NCBI RefSeq assembly: GCF_009753715.1
Contig: NZ_WQMS01000016.1
Location: 248,001-312,000 of the forward strand
Direction: 5' to 3'
Origin: Sphingomonas horti
GTDB taxonomy: Bacteria; Pseudomonadota; Alphaproteobacteria; Sphingomonadales; Sphingomonadaceae
Length of the DNA stretch: 64,000 nucleotides
The translations under genes and the position numbers were made by a program. Each line of letters opens with the position of its first letter. The stretch's first letter is position 1. Below, piece after piece: positions 33,295 to 41,677 of this stretch. The notes under the pieces are model-generated. The model worked only from the letters and a program-made list of their open reading frames with translations, searched no databases and was not told the origin of the DNA.

Positions 33295-33981
33295 TCAGCC
33301 CTGCGCTTCGGGGGGAGCGGTCAGCTTCCGGACGAAGCCGATCAGCCCGGTCTGGCGGCTGCGCTTCAGCCGCTCGGCCTGCAGGATGGTGCGGACCTGC
33401 TCGAAGCAGCGGACGGCGTCGTCGTTGACCAGCACATAGTCATAGCCGTCCCAGTGGCCGATCTCGCTGGCCGCGCGCGACATGCGGGCATCGATCACTT
33501 CGTCGCTGTCGGTGGCGCGGGCGCGCAGCCGCCGCTCCAGCTCCGCCATTGAGGGCGGCAGGATAAACACGCGGACCACGTCGCCGCCGGCCAGCTGGTG
33601 CAGCTGCTGCGCGCCCTGCCAGTCGATGTCGAACAGCACGTCGTTGCCGGAGGCGAGGATCTCGTCGACGGGCTTGGCCGGGGTGCCGTAGCGGTGGCCG
33701 AACACATGCGCCCATTCGAGGAACTCGCCGGCCGATGCCATTTCCTTGAACCGGGGCAGATCGACAAAGTGGTAGTCGACGCCGTCCCGCTCGCCCGGCC
33801 GAATCGCGCGGGTGGTCGCCGAGATCGACATGCGCAGCAGCGGATCGGCCTGGAGCAGCATGCGCGATATGGTCGACTTGCCCGCTCCCGAAGGGGAGGA
33901 GAGCACGAACAGCACGCCGCGGCGGCGGAATTTATGCGGATCGTCGGCGCGGGAAGAAAGCAGGGTCGTCGGGCGAAGCAT
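33295..33981 (-). CDS. gmk: Guanylate kinase
   Basis: A 228-residue GMP kinase that makes GDP for nucleotide pools. The P-loop SSPSGAGKST is at residues 28-37; SATTRAIRPGERDGVDYHFV is the GMP-binding region; DIDWQGAQQL and FILPPSMAELERRL are further family motifs. The first 20 residues may be an over-long N-terminus, but no better start with a ribosome site is visible. In many bacteria gmk is followed by rpoZ; here it is followed by udgX. Confidence 0.96.
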   Translation of the reverse strand: MLRPTTLLSSRADDPHKFRRRGVLFVLSSPSGAGKSTISRMLLQADPLLRMSISATTRAIRPGERDGVDYHFVDLPRFKEMASAGEFLEWAHVFGHRYGTPAKPVDEILASGNDVLFDIDWQGAQQLHQLAGGDVVRVFILPPSMAELERRLRARATDSDEVIDARMSRAASEIGHWDGYDYVLVNDDAVRCFEQVRTILQAERLKRSRQTGLIGFVRKLTAPPEAQG

Positions 33982-34066
33982 GGCCGCTCGTGGCGAAGAG
34001 TCGGGCAGAGGTCAACATATCTGGGCCGCGACCCAGGCCTCCGCTCGGGACGAGCGGAGGAAGCGG

Positions 34067-34264
34067 CTACGGATTCGACCGCTCCTTGCGCCGGTCCAGC
34101 GCCTTCTTGGCGACATAGGCGCCGCCGAGCGCGAGACCGAGCGGCCCCAGCCGGCGCATCGCGCCCACCGCTGCGGCACCGAGCAGCGCGCCTTTGGCGC
34201 CGCCCTTGCCGTCGCGCCGATCGATCTCGCGGCCGACCAGCGCGCCGATAATCTTGCCGATCAT
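34067..34264 (-). CDS. Small glycine-rich membrane-associated protein
   Basis: A 65-residue protein (MIGKIIGALVGREIDRRDG...) with an Ala/Gly-rich hydrophobic centre (GALLGAAAVGAMRRLGPLGLALGGAYVAKKAL) and a basic tail. GAGGAG six bases before the ATG supports translation. It begins 2 bases before the end of hisE frame on the same strand, so it is the last gene of the his operon. No function known; small proteins of this type recur after his genes in sphingomonads, to my recollection. Confidence 0.65.
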   Translation of the reverse strand: MIGKIIGALVGREIDRRDGKGGAKGALLGAAAVGAMRRLGPLGLALGGAYVAKKALDRRKERSNP

Positions 34265-34265
34265 C

Positions 34266-34610
34266 TCAATCTCCTCGCTTCGCCCGGGAAACGCCCGAGC
34301 GCGCCGCTTTCTCCGCCAGGCCGGCGACGCCTTCGCGCCGTTCCAGCTCGTCCAGCACGTCGTCGAAACCGAGCCCGAGGCTGTCGAGCAGAACCGCCAG
34401 GTGAAATACAAGGTCCGCCGCTTCGCCCTTCAGGGCCTGGGCGTCGCCCCGCGTGGCGGCGATCACTGCCTCGACCGCTTCCTCGCCGACCTTCTGCGCG
34501 ATCCGCTCGCGACCCTGAGCGAGCAGGCGTGCGACATAGGAGGTGTCCGGATCGGCGCCACGGCGCGCGCGGATCGTCGCGGTCAGGCGGGCGAGGCGGT
34601 CGTCAGCCAT
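34266..34610 (-). CDS. hisE: Phosphoribosyl-ATP diphosphatase
   Basis: A 114-residue HisE, which removes pyrophosphate from phosphoribosyl-ATP in the second step of histidine synthesis. The all-alpha MazG-like core holds [29 protein letters not shown] and [14 protein letters not shown], with the E-E-x-x-E and E-x-x-D metal-binding residues. It overlaps the end of hisF by eight bases. It is separate from HisI, which is not in the window. Confidence 0.95.
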   Translation of the reverse strand: MADDRLARLTATIRARRGADPDTSYVARLLAQGRERIAQKVGEEAVEAVIAATRGDAQALKGEAADLVFHLAVLLDSLGLGFDDVLDELERREGVAGLAEKAARSGVSRAKRGD

Positions 34611-35370
34611 GGGAGCGCACCGGATAGCCGGCCGCGGCGAGCGCGGCATGAGCCTGCGCGATCGTGTGATGGCCGAAATGGAAGATCGAGGCGGCGAGCA
34701 CGGCGGAGGCATGGCCGTCGCGAATCCCCTCGACCAGGTGGTCGAGCTCGCCGACGCCACCGCTCGCGACCACAGGCACGGAGACCGCGTCGGCGATCGC
34801 GCGGGTCAAGGCAAGGTCGTAGCCGCCTTGGGTGCCGTCGCGGTCCATCGACGTGACGAGCAATTCGCCGGCGCCCCGTTCCGCCAGGCTCACCGCATGC
34901 GCGATGGCGTCGATCCCGGTCGCGCGCCGGCCGCCATGGGTGAAGACTTCCCAGCGACCGCGCGCGACGCCCCGCGCGTCGATCGAGGCGACGACGCACT
35001 GGCTGCCGAAGCGGTCCGCGATCTCGGCGATCACTTCGGGCCGCTCGACCGCGGCGGAGTTGACCGCGACCTTGTCCGCGCCGGCGAGCAGCAGTGCGCG
35101 CGCGTCCTCGACCGATCGCACGCCGCCGCCCACGGTCAGCGGCATGAAGCACACCTCCGCCGTGCGGCGGACCACGTCGACCATCGTGCCTCGCGCTTCG
35201 TGGCTGGCGGTGATGTCGAGGAAGCAGAGCTCGTCGGCTCCGGCCGCGTCATAGGCGCGCGCCTGCTCGACCGGATCGCCGGCATCCTCAAGGTCGACGA
35301 AATTGACGCCTTTCACCACCCGTCCGCCGGCGACGTCGAGGCAGGGGATGACGCGGACGCGGACGGTCAT
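34603..35370 (-). CDS. hisF: Imidazole glycerol phosphate synthase, cyclase subunit
   Basis: A 255-residue TIM-barrel cyclase that, with HisH, makes imidazole glycerol phosphate and AICAR. Catalytic aspartates are in [14 protein letters not shown] (Asp near 11) and [13 protein letters not shown] (Asp near 130). Phosphate-binding loops LTVGGGVRS and [11 protein letters not shown] are intact. It overlaps hisA by four bases, as expected for a coupled operon. Confidence 0.97.
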   Translation of the reverse strand: MTVRVRVIPCLDVAGGRVVKGVNFVDLEDAGDPVEQARAYDAAGADELCFLDITASHEARGTMVDVVRRTAEVCFMPLTVGGGVRSVEDARALLLAGADKVAVNSAAVERPEVIAEIADRFGSQCVVASIDARGVARGRWEVFTHGGRRATGIDAIAHAVSLAERGAGELLVTSMDRDGTQGGYDLALTRAIADAVSVPVVASGGVGELDHLVEGIRDGHASAVLAASIFHFGHHTIAQAHAALAAAGYPVRSHG

Positions 35371-36083
35371 CGCGCCGCCGCAATGGCTTCGGCCAGGTCA
35401 AGCCGACCGTCATAGATCGCGCGGCCGGCGATCACGCCTTCGATCCCCGCGCACGCCTTCAGCGCGCGTATGTCCTCGAGGCCTGCGACGCCGCCGCTGG
35501 CGATCACCGGCAGCGATTGCGCCGCCGCCAGTGCCGCGGTCGCCTCGACATTGGCGCCTTTCAGCAGCCCGTCGCGGCCGACATCGGTGAACAGCAAAGC
35601 GGCGACGCCGGCATCCTGGAAGCGGCGGGCAAGATCGATCACCGGCACGTCGGATACGTCCGCCCAGCCCTGGGTCGCGACCATGCCGTCGCGCGCGTCG
35701 ACGGCGACGACGATCTGGCCCGGAAAGTCCCGCGCCGCGTCTTTCACCAGATCCGGATTGGTCAGCGCGGCGGTGCCGATCACTGCGCGGTCGATGCCGA
35801 GGCGAAACCAGCGCTCCAGGCTCGCGCGGGAGCGGATGCCGCCGCCCAGCTGGATCTTGCCCGGGAAGGTGACGCCGATTGCGCGCACCGCTTCGCCATT
35901 GACGCTCTCGCCGGCAAAGGCGCCGTCCAAGTCGACGACGTGCAGCCAGTCGGCCCCCGCTGCGGCGAACCGCTCGGCCTGCGCCGCCGGATCGTCGGCA
36001 TAGACGGTCGCCCGCGCCATGTCCCCCTCGGCCAGCCGCACGACCTGGCCAGCCTTGAGGTCGACGGCAGGGAAGACGATCAT
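35367..36083 (-). CDS. hisA: ProFAR isomerase (HisA)
   Basis: A 238-residue TIM-barrel isomerase acting just before HisF/HisH. The general acid/base aspartates are in [14 protein letters not shown] (Asp8) and [12 protein letters not shown]. The two phosphate-binding loops are QLGGGIRS and [11 protein letters not shown]. Its ATG overlaps the hisH stop (ATGA), and its stop overlaps the hisF start. Confidence 0.97.
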   Translation of the reverse strand: MIVFPAVDLKAGQVVRLAEGDMARATVYADDPAAQAERFAAAGADWLHVVDLDGAFAGESVNGEAVRAIGVTFPGKIQLGGGIRSRASLERWFRLGIDRAVIGTAALTNPDLVKDAARDFPGQIVVAVDARDGMVATQGWADVSDVPVIDLARRFQDAGVAALLFTDVGRDGLLKGANVEATAALAAAQSLPVIASGGVAGLEDIRALKACAGIEGVIAGRAIYDGRLDLAEAIAAAR

Positions 36084-36685
36084 GGTTTCCACTCCAGGAA
36101 GCGTTGGAGGAGCGCCAGACCGTAAACCTGGCTCTTTTCGGGATGGAACTGCACGCCGATCATGTTGTCGCGGCCGATCGCGGCGGCGCGCGGGCCGCCG
36201 TGATCCGTCTCTGCGAGCACGTCCGCGCCTTGATAGGCGAAGGCGTGCAGGAAATAGGCTTCCCCGGCGGCGATCAGCGGGTGAGGCGCGGTCGGCAGCA
36301 CGTCGTTCCAGCCCATGTGCGGGACTTTCAGGTCCGCGTGCGGCTCGATCGCCCGGACCGTGCCCCCGCACCAGCCGAGGCCGCGCGTCTCGCCATGTTC
36401 CTCGCCCTGCTCCGCCATCAGCTGCATGCCGACGCAGACGCCGAGGAAGGGGCGTCCTTTCTCCTGCACGGCCGCGTTCAGGGCTTCGATCATTCCGGCT
36501 ATGCCCGACAGCGCTCCCATCGCCGCAGCGAATGCGCCCACGCCGGGCAGCACGATCCGGTCGGCGGCGCGGACCGAAGCCGGGTCGGCGGTCACCTCGA
36601 CGCATCCGGCGCCGGCCGCCTTCAGCGCGTTCCACACCGATCGCAGATTGCCCGCGCCATAATCGATCAGCGCGACGGTGCTCAT
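36080..36685 (-). CDS. hisH: Imidazole glycerol phosphate synthase, glutaminase subunit
   Basis: A 201-residue class I glutamine amidotransferase that feeds ammonia to HisF. The nucleophile is Cys84 in FLGVCVGMQLM; His181 and Glu183 in FHPEKS complete the triad. DYGAGNLRSV is the N-terminal family block. The ATG overlaps the stop of the upstream YciI-like gene. Confidence 0.97.
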   Translation of the reverse strand: MSTVALIDYGAGNLRSVWNALKAAGAGCVEVTADPASVRAADRIVLPGVGAFAAAMGALSGIAGMIEALNAAVQEKGRPFLGVCVGMQLMAEQGEEHGETRGLGWCGGTVRAIEPHADLKVPHMGWNDVLPTAPHPLIAAGEAYFLHAFAYQGADVLAETDHGGPRAAAIGRDNMIGVQFHPEKSQVYGLALLQRFLEWKP

Positions 36686-37002
36686 CCGACCAGCCCGGTG
36701 AGGCCTGGCGCCACCATCGACGCCGTGAAGGAAATCACGTCCGCCGTCGCGACACCGCTGGTGACGAACGGATCAGTGGCGACGAGACGGTCGATCGTAT
36801 CCTTCTCGCCGCGGCAGATCAGGACGCCGCCGGTGCGGGGGCTGCGGCGCCCGGAGGCGAGTACCCGGCCCTCCGCATATTGCCGGCGCAGCCATTCGAG
36901 ATGAAGATCCAGCACCGCATCGACCGCGCTCAGGTCGGGCACATAGGTGAGCACGACGACGCACAGCGGCGCGTCGGCGCGAACCGATCCTTCGGAACTC
37001 AC
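36682..37002 (-). CDS. YciI-like protein inserted in the his operon
   Basis: A 106-residue protein of the YciI family, a dimeric ferredoxin-like fold with a His/Asp-lined cavity. [45 protein letters not shown] is the family core, and [16 protein letters not shown] follows. The GTG start overlaps the hisB stop (GTGA) and its stop overlaps hisH, so it is fully coupled inside the operon. YciI proteins have no single known reaction; a link to histidine synthesis is inference from position only. Confidence 0.88.
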   Translation of the reverse strand: MSSEGSVRADAPLCVVVLTYVPDLSAVDAVLDLHLEWLRRQYAEGRVLASGRRSPRTGGVLICRGEKDTIDRLVATDPFVTSGVATADVISFTASMVAPGLTGLVG

Positions 37003-37586
37003 AGCACGCCTTTTGTGCTCGGCACGGAATCGGCCTTGCGGGGATCGATCTCGACCGCCTGCCGCAGCGCCCGGGCGACGGCCTTGAACGCGCTCTCGAC
37101 CAGATGGTGGTTGTTGCGGCCGTAGAGGTTCTCGATGTGCAGTGTCAGGCCGGCGGTCTGGGCGAAGCTGTGGAACCAATGCTCGACCAGCTCGGCATCC
37201 CATTCGCCGAGCTTCTCCTGGGTGAAAGCGAGCTTCCAGACCAGGAAAGGCCGGCCTGAAACGTCGACCGCGGCCCGGGTCAGCGCCTCGTCCATCGGCG
37301 CATAGGCGGTGCCGTAGCGCATGATCCCGCGACGGTCGCCCAGCGCCTTCGAGACCGCCTCGCCGATCGCAAGGGCCGAATCCTCGGTCGTGTGGTGCTG
37401 GTCGATGTGCAGGTCGCCCTCGACACTGACGTCGAGGTCGATCAGCGAATGCCGGCTCAGCTGCTCCAGCATATGGTCGAGAAAGCCGATGCCGGTCGCG
37501 ACGCGATAGCTGCCGGTGCCGTCGAGATCGACCGCGACGGCGATCTTCGTCTCAGCCGTGTTTCGGTTCACCGTGGCGGCGCGCAT
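36999..37586 (-). CDS. hisB: Imidazoleglycerol-phosphate dehydratase
   Basis: A 195-residue monofunctional HisB that dehydrates imidazoleglycerol phosphate. Metal-binding motifs are [33 protein letters not shown] and [14 protein letters not shown]. The ATG at 37586 has GAGGAT ahead; the longer upstream frame is not family-like. No HisN phosphatase domain is fused. First gene of the his cluster, divergent from sspB with a 76-base gap. Confidence 0.97.
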   Translation of the reverse strand: MRAATVNRNTAETKIAVAVDLDGTGSYRVATGIGFLDHMLEQLSRHSLIDLDVSVEGDLHIDQHHTTEDSALAIGEAVSKALGDRRGIMRYGTAYAPMDEALTRAAVDVSGRPFLVWKLAFTQEKLGEWDAELVEHWFHSFAQTAGLTLHIENLYGRNNHHLVESAFKAVARALRQAVEIDPRKADSVPSTKGVL

Positions 37587-37662
37587 GGAATCCTCATGCG
37601 AACAACTGTCCCGCATTGCAACATGGCTTGACCGGTTCAGCGCCAAGGCTACGAGTCCGTCC

Positions 37663-38145
37663 ATGAGCGAGACTCCGCCGGACAGCCTGATTCCGTACGA
37701 CGAGATCGTGCAGGAAGCGCTTCGCGCCGTGGTCGGCCGCGTGCTGGGCGAGGTCGAGCAGACCGGCGGACTGCCGGGCGATCATCATTTCTACATCACC
37801 TTCAAGACCGCGCATCCTGGCGTCGAGATGCCGCGCCACCTGAGCGAGCGCTTTCCCGACGAGATGACGATCGTGCTCCAGAACAAATTCTGGGAGCTGA
37901 AGGTCGCCGACAAGCATTTCGAGGTCGGGCTCTCCTTCAACCAGGTGCCCGCCAAGCTGTCGATTCCCTTCGCGGCGGTGACCGGCTTCGTCGACCCGGC
38001 GGTCAATTTCGCGCTGCAATTCCAGGCTCAGGGCGATGAAGGCGGGCCCGAGCCGCACGAGCAGGCCGAGAATGACGGCCCGACCGTCACGCCGGCCGAG
38101 GACGGCTCCAACGTCGTCACGATTGATTTCGGCCGCAAGAAATAG
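37663..38145 (+). CDS. sspB: SspB family ClpXP adaptor, alphaproteobacterial type
   Basis: A 160-residue protein matching alphaproteobacterial SspB, which tethers ssrA-tagged substrates to ClpXP. The folded domain is [20 protein letters not shown]...[16 protein letters not shown]...[15 protein letters not shown]...[36 protein letters not shown] disordered acidic linker leads to the C-terminal [10 protein letters not shown], the tail that docks on ClpX. The ATG at 37663 begins the family N-terminus. Confidence 0.93.
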   Translation: MSETPPDSLIPYDEIVQEALRAVVGRVLGEVEQTGGLPGDHHFYITFKTAHPGVEMPRHLSERFPDEMTIVLQNKFWELKVADKHFEVGLSFNQVPAKLSIPFAAVTGFVDPAVNFALQFQAQGDEGGPEPHEQAENDGPTVTPAEDGSNVVTIDFGRKK

Positions 38146-38148
38146 GGA

Positions 38149-38574
38149 TCAGCGCCGGACGGGGTTGCGCTCGTGCTCTTCGACTGCCTCCGGCAGCGCG
38201 ATCCAGGGGTGTCGGTCCACGCACCATACGGCCTGCGCCGGCGCCGGAAAGGCGGGGTCGGCGAACGCGCCGGCGGCAACACCGATCAGACCCGGAAGGC
38301 GCGCCGGCTCCCACCACAGGTTCGTGCCGCAATCGGGGCAGAATAGAAATGCGACGTCGTGGCCGCTGGCGGAGCCGCGGCTGAAGCGCCGGGCTGTGCC
38401 TGCGACGGTCGTGACCGCGTTTCGCGGAAAGAAGGCGGCGACGCTAAACGCGCTGCCGGTTCGCCGCTGACAGTCGCGGCAGTGGCAGAGCGAGACCTTG
38501 AGCGGCTCGCCCTCGCAGCGCAGCCGCAGCGCGCCGCAATGACATCGCGCCTCCCGGATCTCGACGCCGCTCAA
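38149..38574 (-). CDS. GFA family zinc protein
   Basis: A 141-residue protein of the GFA (glutathione-dependent formaldehyde-activating-like, Mss4-fold) family. Zinc ligands are in CHCG near the start, LCHCRDCQRRTGSAF, and FCPDCGTNLWWE. Family members bind zinc; most have no proven substrate. The TTG start overlaps the stop of the upstream prolyl 4-hydroxylase gene (TTGA), so the two are coupled. It ends 3 bases from the convergent sspB. Confidence 0.85.
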   Translation of the reverse strand: MSGVEIREARCHCGALRLRCEGEPLKVSLCHCRDCQRRTGSAFSVAAFFPRNAVTTVAGTARRFSRGSASGHDVAFLFCPDCGTNLWWEPARLPGLIGVAAGAFADPAFPAPAQAVWCVDRHPWIALPEAVEEHERNPVRR

Positions 38575-39239
38575 AACCAATTTCCCTCGCGGAACCACTT
38601 GGTCACGATATATTTGACTCCGGCGTGGACGGTCTGGCCGGCATGCGCGGCATAGAGGTTTGGCGCGCCGGTCGCGTCCATATTGTTCCACATCAGCAGC
38701 ATGCCTGTGCGCGGATTGACGGTAAGGCCGGCCGCCTCGAAAGCCGTCTCGCCGCCCGCCTCGGGCTGGTTCAGGAAGATCATCGCGGTCCAGGTGCGCT
38801 GGCCGCCGGTCTTCTCCTGCTCCGGCCAATAGCTCTGGTCGGTGTGGAAGAAGTCGTGATGGGTGCGGAAATACTGGCCGGGCGCATAGCGTTGCCCCTG
38901 CAACGTCTCGCCGTGGCGTTCGGGCAGGCCCATCAGGTCGCAGATGCGCAGGTCGATCGCGCGAACCCGCTTGTCCCACCGGTTCAGGTTGCAGCTGTCG
39001 CTGGTGCGGAAATTCTCGTCCTGCGAGTCGGACAGCAGCGTCGACGGCTGGCGGTCGCGTTCGATCTGGTCGACCAGATAGGCGCAGTCGGCGAGCGGGA
39101 GGAATTGCTCGACATACCAGAGGGTGAGGCCGGGGCTGCGGACGGACTGGACGCCGGCGGCGGCAAGGCGGACGCCCACTTCGGCGCCGATCCGGGCGCG
39201 CTCCGGCGATGTCTGGAGGGCGAACTGCTCGGGAGTCAT
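38571..39239 (-). CDS. 2-oxoglutarate/Fe(II) prolyl 4-hydroxylase-like oxygenase
   Basis: A 222-residue P4H-fold dioxygenase. The iron ligands are His127/Asp129 in YFRTHHDFFH and His205 in GQTVHAGVKY, and Lys214 in VTKWF should bind the 2-oxoglutarate carboxylate. YAPGQYFRTH and TAMIFLNQPEAGGETAF are hallmark strands. Bacterial members hydroxylate proline in proteins or small molecules; the substrate is unknown. Stop overlaps the start of the GFA gene. Confidence 0.9.
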   Translation of the reverse strand: MTPEQFALQTSPERARIGAEVGVRLAAAGVQSVRSPGLTLWYVEQFLPLADCAYLVDQIERDRQPSTLLSDSQDENFRTSDSCNLNRWDKRVRAIDLRICDLMGLPERHGETLQGQRYAPGQYFRTHHDFFHTDQSYWPEQEKTGGQRTWTAMIFLNQPEAGGETAFEAAGLTVNPRTGMLLMWNNMDATGAPNLYAAHAGQTVHAGVKYIVTKWFREGNWF

Positions 39240-39270
39240 CGCGCGAATCCCTAGCAGGCAAAGAGCAAAA

Positions 39271-39296
39271 TGGGAGCCGGATCGCTCCGGCTCCCA
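39271..39296 (-). terminator. Rho-independent terminator after the RcnB-like gene
   Basis: On the minus strand: TGGGAGCCGGA, loop GCGA, TCCGGCTCCCA, then TTTTGCTCTTTG. A perfect 11-bp stem directly after the RcnB-like stop at 39303. Confidence 0.9.
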
Positions 39297-39302
39297 TCGA
39301 AC

Positions 39303-40127
39303 TTACCAGAAGAAGTCGTAGATCGCGTCGACCACTTCGCCGGTGCGGATATCGACCAGCAGCGCGTCGTCATAATAGCGCACCCAGCGATACGGGCCGT
39401 AGGCGGGCGGCAGCGAATACTGGAACGGATCGTTGATCCAGTAGCTCTGCGAAAACAGCGGCGCGCTCAGGATCACGCCCAGTGAGAAGCGGTTATAGCC
39501 GTGGCTCCAGCCCCGCGGCGCGTAGTAGCGCGGGAATCGGTACGAGTTGCGATTGCGCTGGCGCCAGTCCTGCCAGCTATAGCGCTGGTCGCGGCGCCAG
39601 TCCCGGTCCCACCGGCCGTTGCCGTTCCATCGATAGCCGTCGCGATTCTGCCAGCGGTTGCGATCCTGCCACTGGTTGCGGTCCCGCTGCCAGTCCTGGC
39701 GGTCGCGCTGCCACTCGCGCCGGTCCTGTTGGCGATCCTGGCGGAAATCACGGCGATCCTCGGCGCGGTCGCGGCGGAAGTCGCGCACGTCGTCGGCACG
39801 GTCGCGGCGGAATTGCTGGCGGTTGGCATAGTCGCCCTGCCGCCAGTCGCGGCGGTCGTCGCGCCGTTCCTGCCGGAAATCCTGGCGGTCCTGCCGCCGT
39901 TCCTGGCGGAATTGCTGCCGGTCCTCGCGCCGTTCCTGGCGGAATTGCTGGCGCGGCGCCTCGCGACGCTGGGCCTGGGCGGCTGGGCGTTCGGCCCGGC
40001 GTTCCTGCGCGACGGTCCGCTCCGGCGCGGCCTGGAAGCCGCCGCCGCCCGGATCACGGCCGCGCTGCGCCAGGGCCGGTGTCGTGACGGTAGCCGCGGC
40101 GAGCAACGCGGCGATCAGCTTGCGCAT
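39303..40127 (-). CDS. RcnB-like periplasmic protein with a long charged repeat
   Basis: A 274-residue exported protein. The signal peptide ends TPALAQ near residue 21. Residues 55-185 are a low-complexity tract of RQQFRQERRQDRQDF/RDW-type units that alternate Arg with Gln, Asp and aromatic residues. The C-terminus (about 195-274; YRFPRYYAPRGWSHGYNRF...YGPYRWVRYYDDALLVDIRTGEVVDAIYDFFW) is an RcnB domain, named for nickel/cobalt efflux control in E. coli. Function in sphingomonads is unproven. The DNA of the repeat tract is itself tandemly repetitive. Confidence 0.85.
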   Translation of the reverse strand: MRKLIAALLAAATVTTPALAQRGRDPGGGGFQAAPERTVAQERRAERPAAQAQRREAPRQQFRQERREDRQQFRQERRQDRQDFRQERRDDRRDWRQGDYANRQQFRRDRADDVRDFRRDRAEDRRDFRQDRQQDRREWQRDRQDWQRDRNQWQDRNRWQNRDGYRWNGNGRWDRDWRRDQRYSWQDWRQRNRNSYRFPRYYAPRGWSHGYNRFSLGVILSAPLFSQSYWINDPFQYSLPPAYGPYRWVRYYDDALLVDIRTGEVVDAIYDFFW

Positions 40128-40232
40128 CTGTTCATCTCCTCACCCCCCGCAGCCATACGCCGCGGACGTTGATCCCGATATGCGCCGCTGGCGATGAGTC
40201 GTGGCTGAACCGGGCTGAAAGCAAAGCGAAAG

Positions 40233-40778
40233 CTAGCCGCCCGGAGCGCGGGGCGTCAGCGCGGGAACCGCGTGCGCGGCGCCGGCCGGATCGATCCCGG
40301 GCGGCGGCGCCCCGACCAGCGCCTGGCCCTGCGCCGCCTGTGCCGCGCGGCGGATCGCCTCGCGCAGCCGGGGATAGATGCCGCAGCGGCAGATGTTGGT
40401 GATGGCGGCATCGATATCGGCATCGGCGGGCATCGGCTTGCGCTTCAGCAGCGCCGCCGCCGCCATCACCATGCCGGGGATGCAATAGCCGCACTGCACG
40501 ACGTTCATCGCCGCGAACGCCTGCTGGACGGGATGGCTGCGGTCGCGCGACAGCCCTTCGATCGTGGTCACGAACCGCCCTTCGCAGGCGGCGATCGAGA
40601 CGCGGCAGCTCGGCACCGCTTCGCCGTCGATGTCGACGGTGCACGCGCCGCATTCGCCGGTGCCGCAGCCATATTTGGTGCCGGTCAGGTTCGACGCGTC
40701 CCTGAGCGCCCAGAGCAACGGCGTTTCCGGGTCGAGCAAATATTCGACCGGCTGGTTGTTGACGGTGAACTTCGTCAT
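40233..40778 (-). CDS. 2Fe-2S small subunit of a molybdenum hydroxylase, orphan
   Basis: A 181-residue protein of the xanthine oxidase/isoquinoline oxidoreductase small-subunit type. The plant-type cluster is CGTGECGACTVDIDG...C (residues 37-60) and the second cluster is CGYCIPGM with CRCG. A Pro/Ala-rich tail extends past the fold. ATG 40778 is chosen because the family starts MTKFTVN. Normally a large molybdopterin-binding subunit follows or precedes; none is in the window. It is divergent from the LigB-type dioxygenase. Confidence 0.88.
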   Translation of the reverse strand: MTKFTVNNQPVEYLLDPETPLLWALRDASNLTGTKYGCGTGECGACTVDIDGEAVPSCRVSIAACEGRFVTTIEGLSRDRSHPVQQAFAAMNVVQCGYCIPGMVMAAAALLKRKPMPADADIDAAITNICRCGIYPRLREAIRRAAQAAQGQALVGAPPPGIDPAGAAHAVPALTPRAPGG

Positions 40779-40874
40779 GCCGGCCAAGGCTTAGCGCCGC
40801 GGGCATAAAAGCGAAACGCATCGTTTCCGCGCGGACGGTTGTCGATGCGGGGCGCGGGCCAGATATCATCGTCC

Positions 40875-41675
40875 ATGAAATTCCCGACGCTCTTCATCCC
40901 GCACGGCGGCGGCCCGTGCTTCTTCATGGACCCGCAGGGCGGCCCGCCCGATCCGATGTGGCAGCCGATGCAGGACTATCTGGCCGGACTGGTCGAAAGC
41001 CTGCCCGAGCGGCCGCGCGCGATCCTGCTCGTCTCCGGCCATTGGGAGGAGGCACAGGCAACGGTGCACAGCGGCGCCCGGCCGGGCCTGCTCTACGACT
41101 ATTACGGTTTTCCCGAGCACACCTACCGGCTGCGCTGGGACGCGCCGGGCGCGCCTGAGCTCGCGACCCGCGCCAGGACCCTGATCGAGGCGGCCGGCTT
41201 TCCCGTCGGCGCGGAGGCGACACGCGGCTGGGATCACGGCGTGTTCATTCCGATGAAGGTCGCGGTGCCCGGCGCCGACATTCCGCTCGCCCAGCTGTCG
41301 CTGCGGGCCGATCTCGACCCGGAGGCGCACATCGCGTTCGGGCGCGCGCTGGCTCCGTTGCGCGACGAAGGCGTGCTGATCGCCGCGTCGGGGATGAGCT
41401 TCCACAATCTGCGGGAGCGCGGGCCGCACGTGACCGGGCGCGCCGACGCGTGGGACGCGGCGCTGACGGATGCCGTCACCGATCCTGATCCGGTGCGCAG
41501 GGCGGCGCGCGTCGCCGCCTGGGAGACGCTGCCGCACGCGCGCTTCGCGCATCCGCGCGAGGAGCATCTGCTGCCGCTGATGGTGGCGCTCGGCGCCGGC
41601 GGCGACGATCCGGCGCGGGCCGACTTCACCGGCCATGTGCTCGGCTGGACGGTCAGCGGCTACCGCTTCGGCTGA
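40875..41675 (+). CDS. LigB/DODA-type extradiol dioxygenase
   Basis: A 266-residue class III extradiol ring-cleavage dioxygenase like YgiD (4,5-DOPA dioxygenase). Metal His candidates are in IPHGGGPCFF, VSGHWEE and GWDHGVFIPM, and a last His is in SGMSFHNLR. Members use Fe(II) or Zn to open catechols. ATG 40875 gives the usual MKFPTLFIPHGGG start; an upstream GTG-type extension is not family-like. Convergent with the class II aldolase gene, 2 bases apart. Confidence 0.9.
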   Translation: MKFPTLFIPHGGGPCFFMDPQGGPPDPMWQPMQDYLAGLVESLPERPRAILLVSGHWEEAQATVHSGARPGLLYDYYGFPEHTYRLRWDAPGAPELATRARTLIEAAGFPVGAEATRGWDHGVFIPMKVAVPGADIPLAQLSLRADLDPEAHIAFGRALAPLRDEGVLIAASGMSFHNLRERGPHVTGRADAWDAALTDAVTDPDPVRRAARVAAWETLPHARFAHPREEHLLPLMVALGAGGDDPARADFTGHVLGWTVSGYRFG

Positions 41676-41677
41676 CC

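Noticed and set aside
39660-39960. Tandem repeats suggestive of a CRISPR array
   Set aside because: The units are short, unspaced and in frame within the RcnB-like gene; no spacer pattern and no cas gene.
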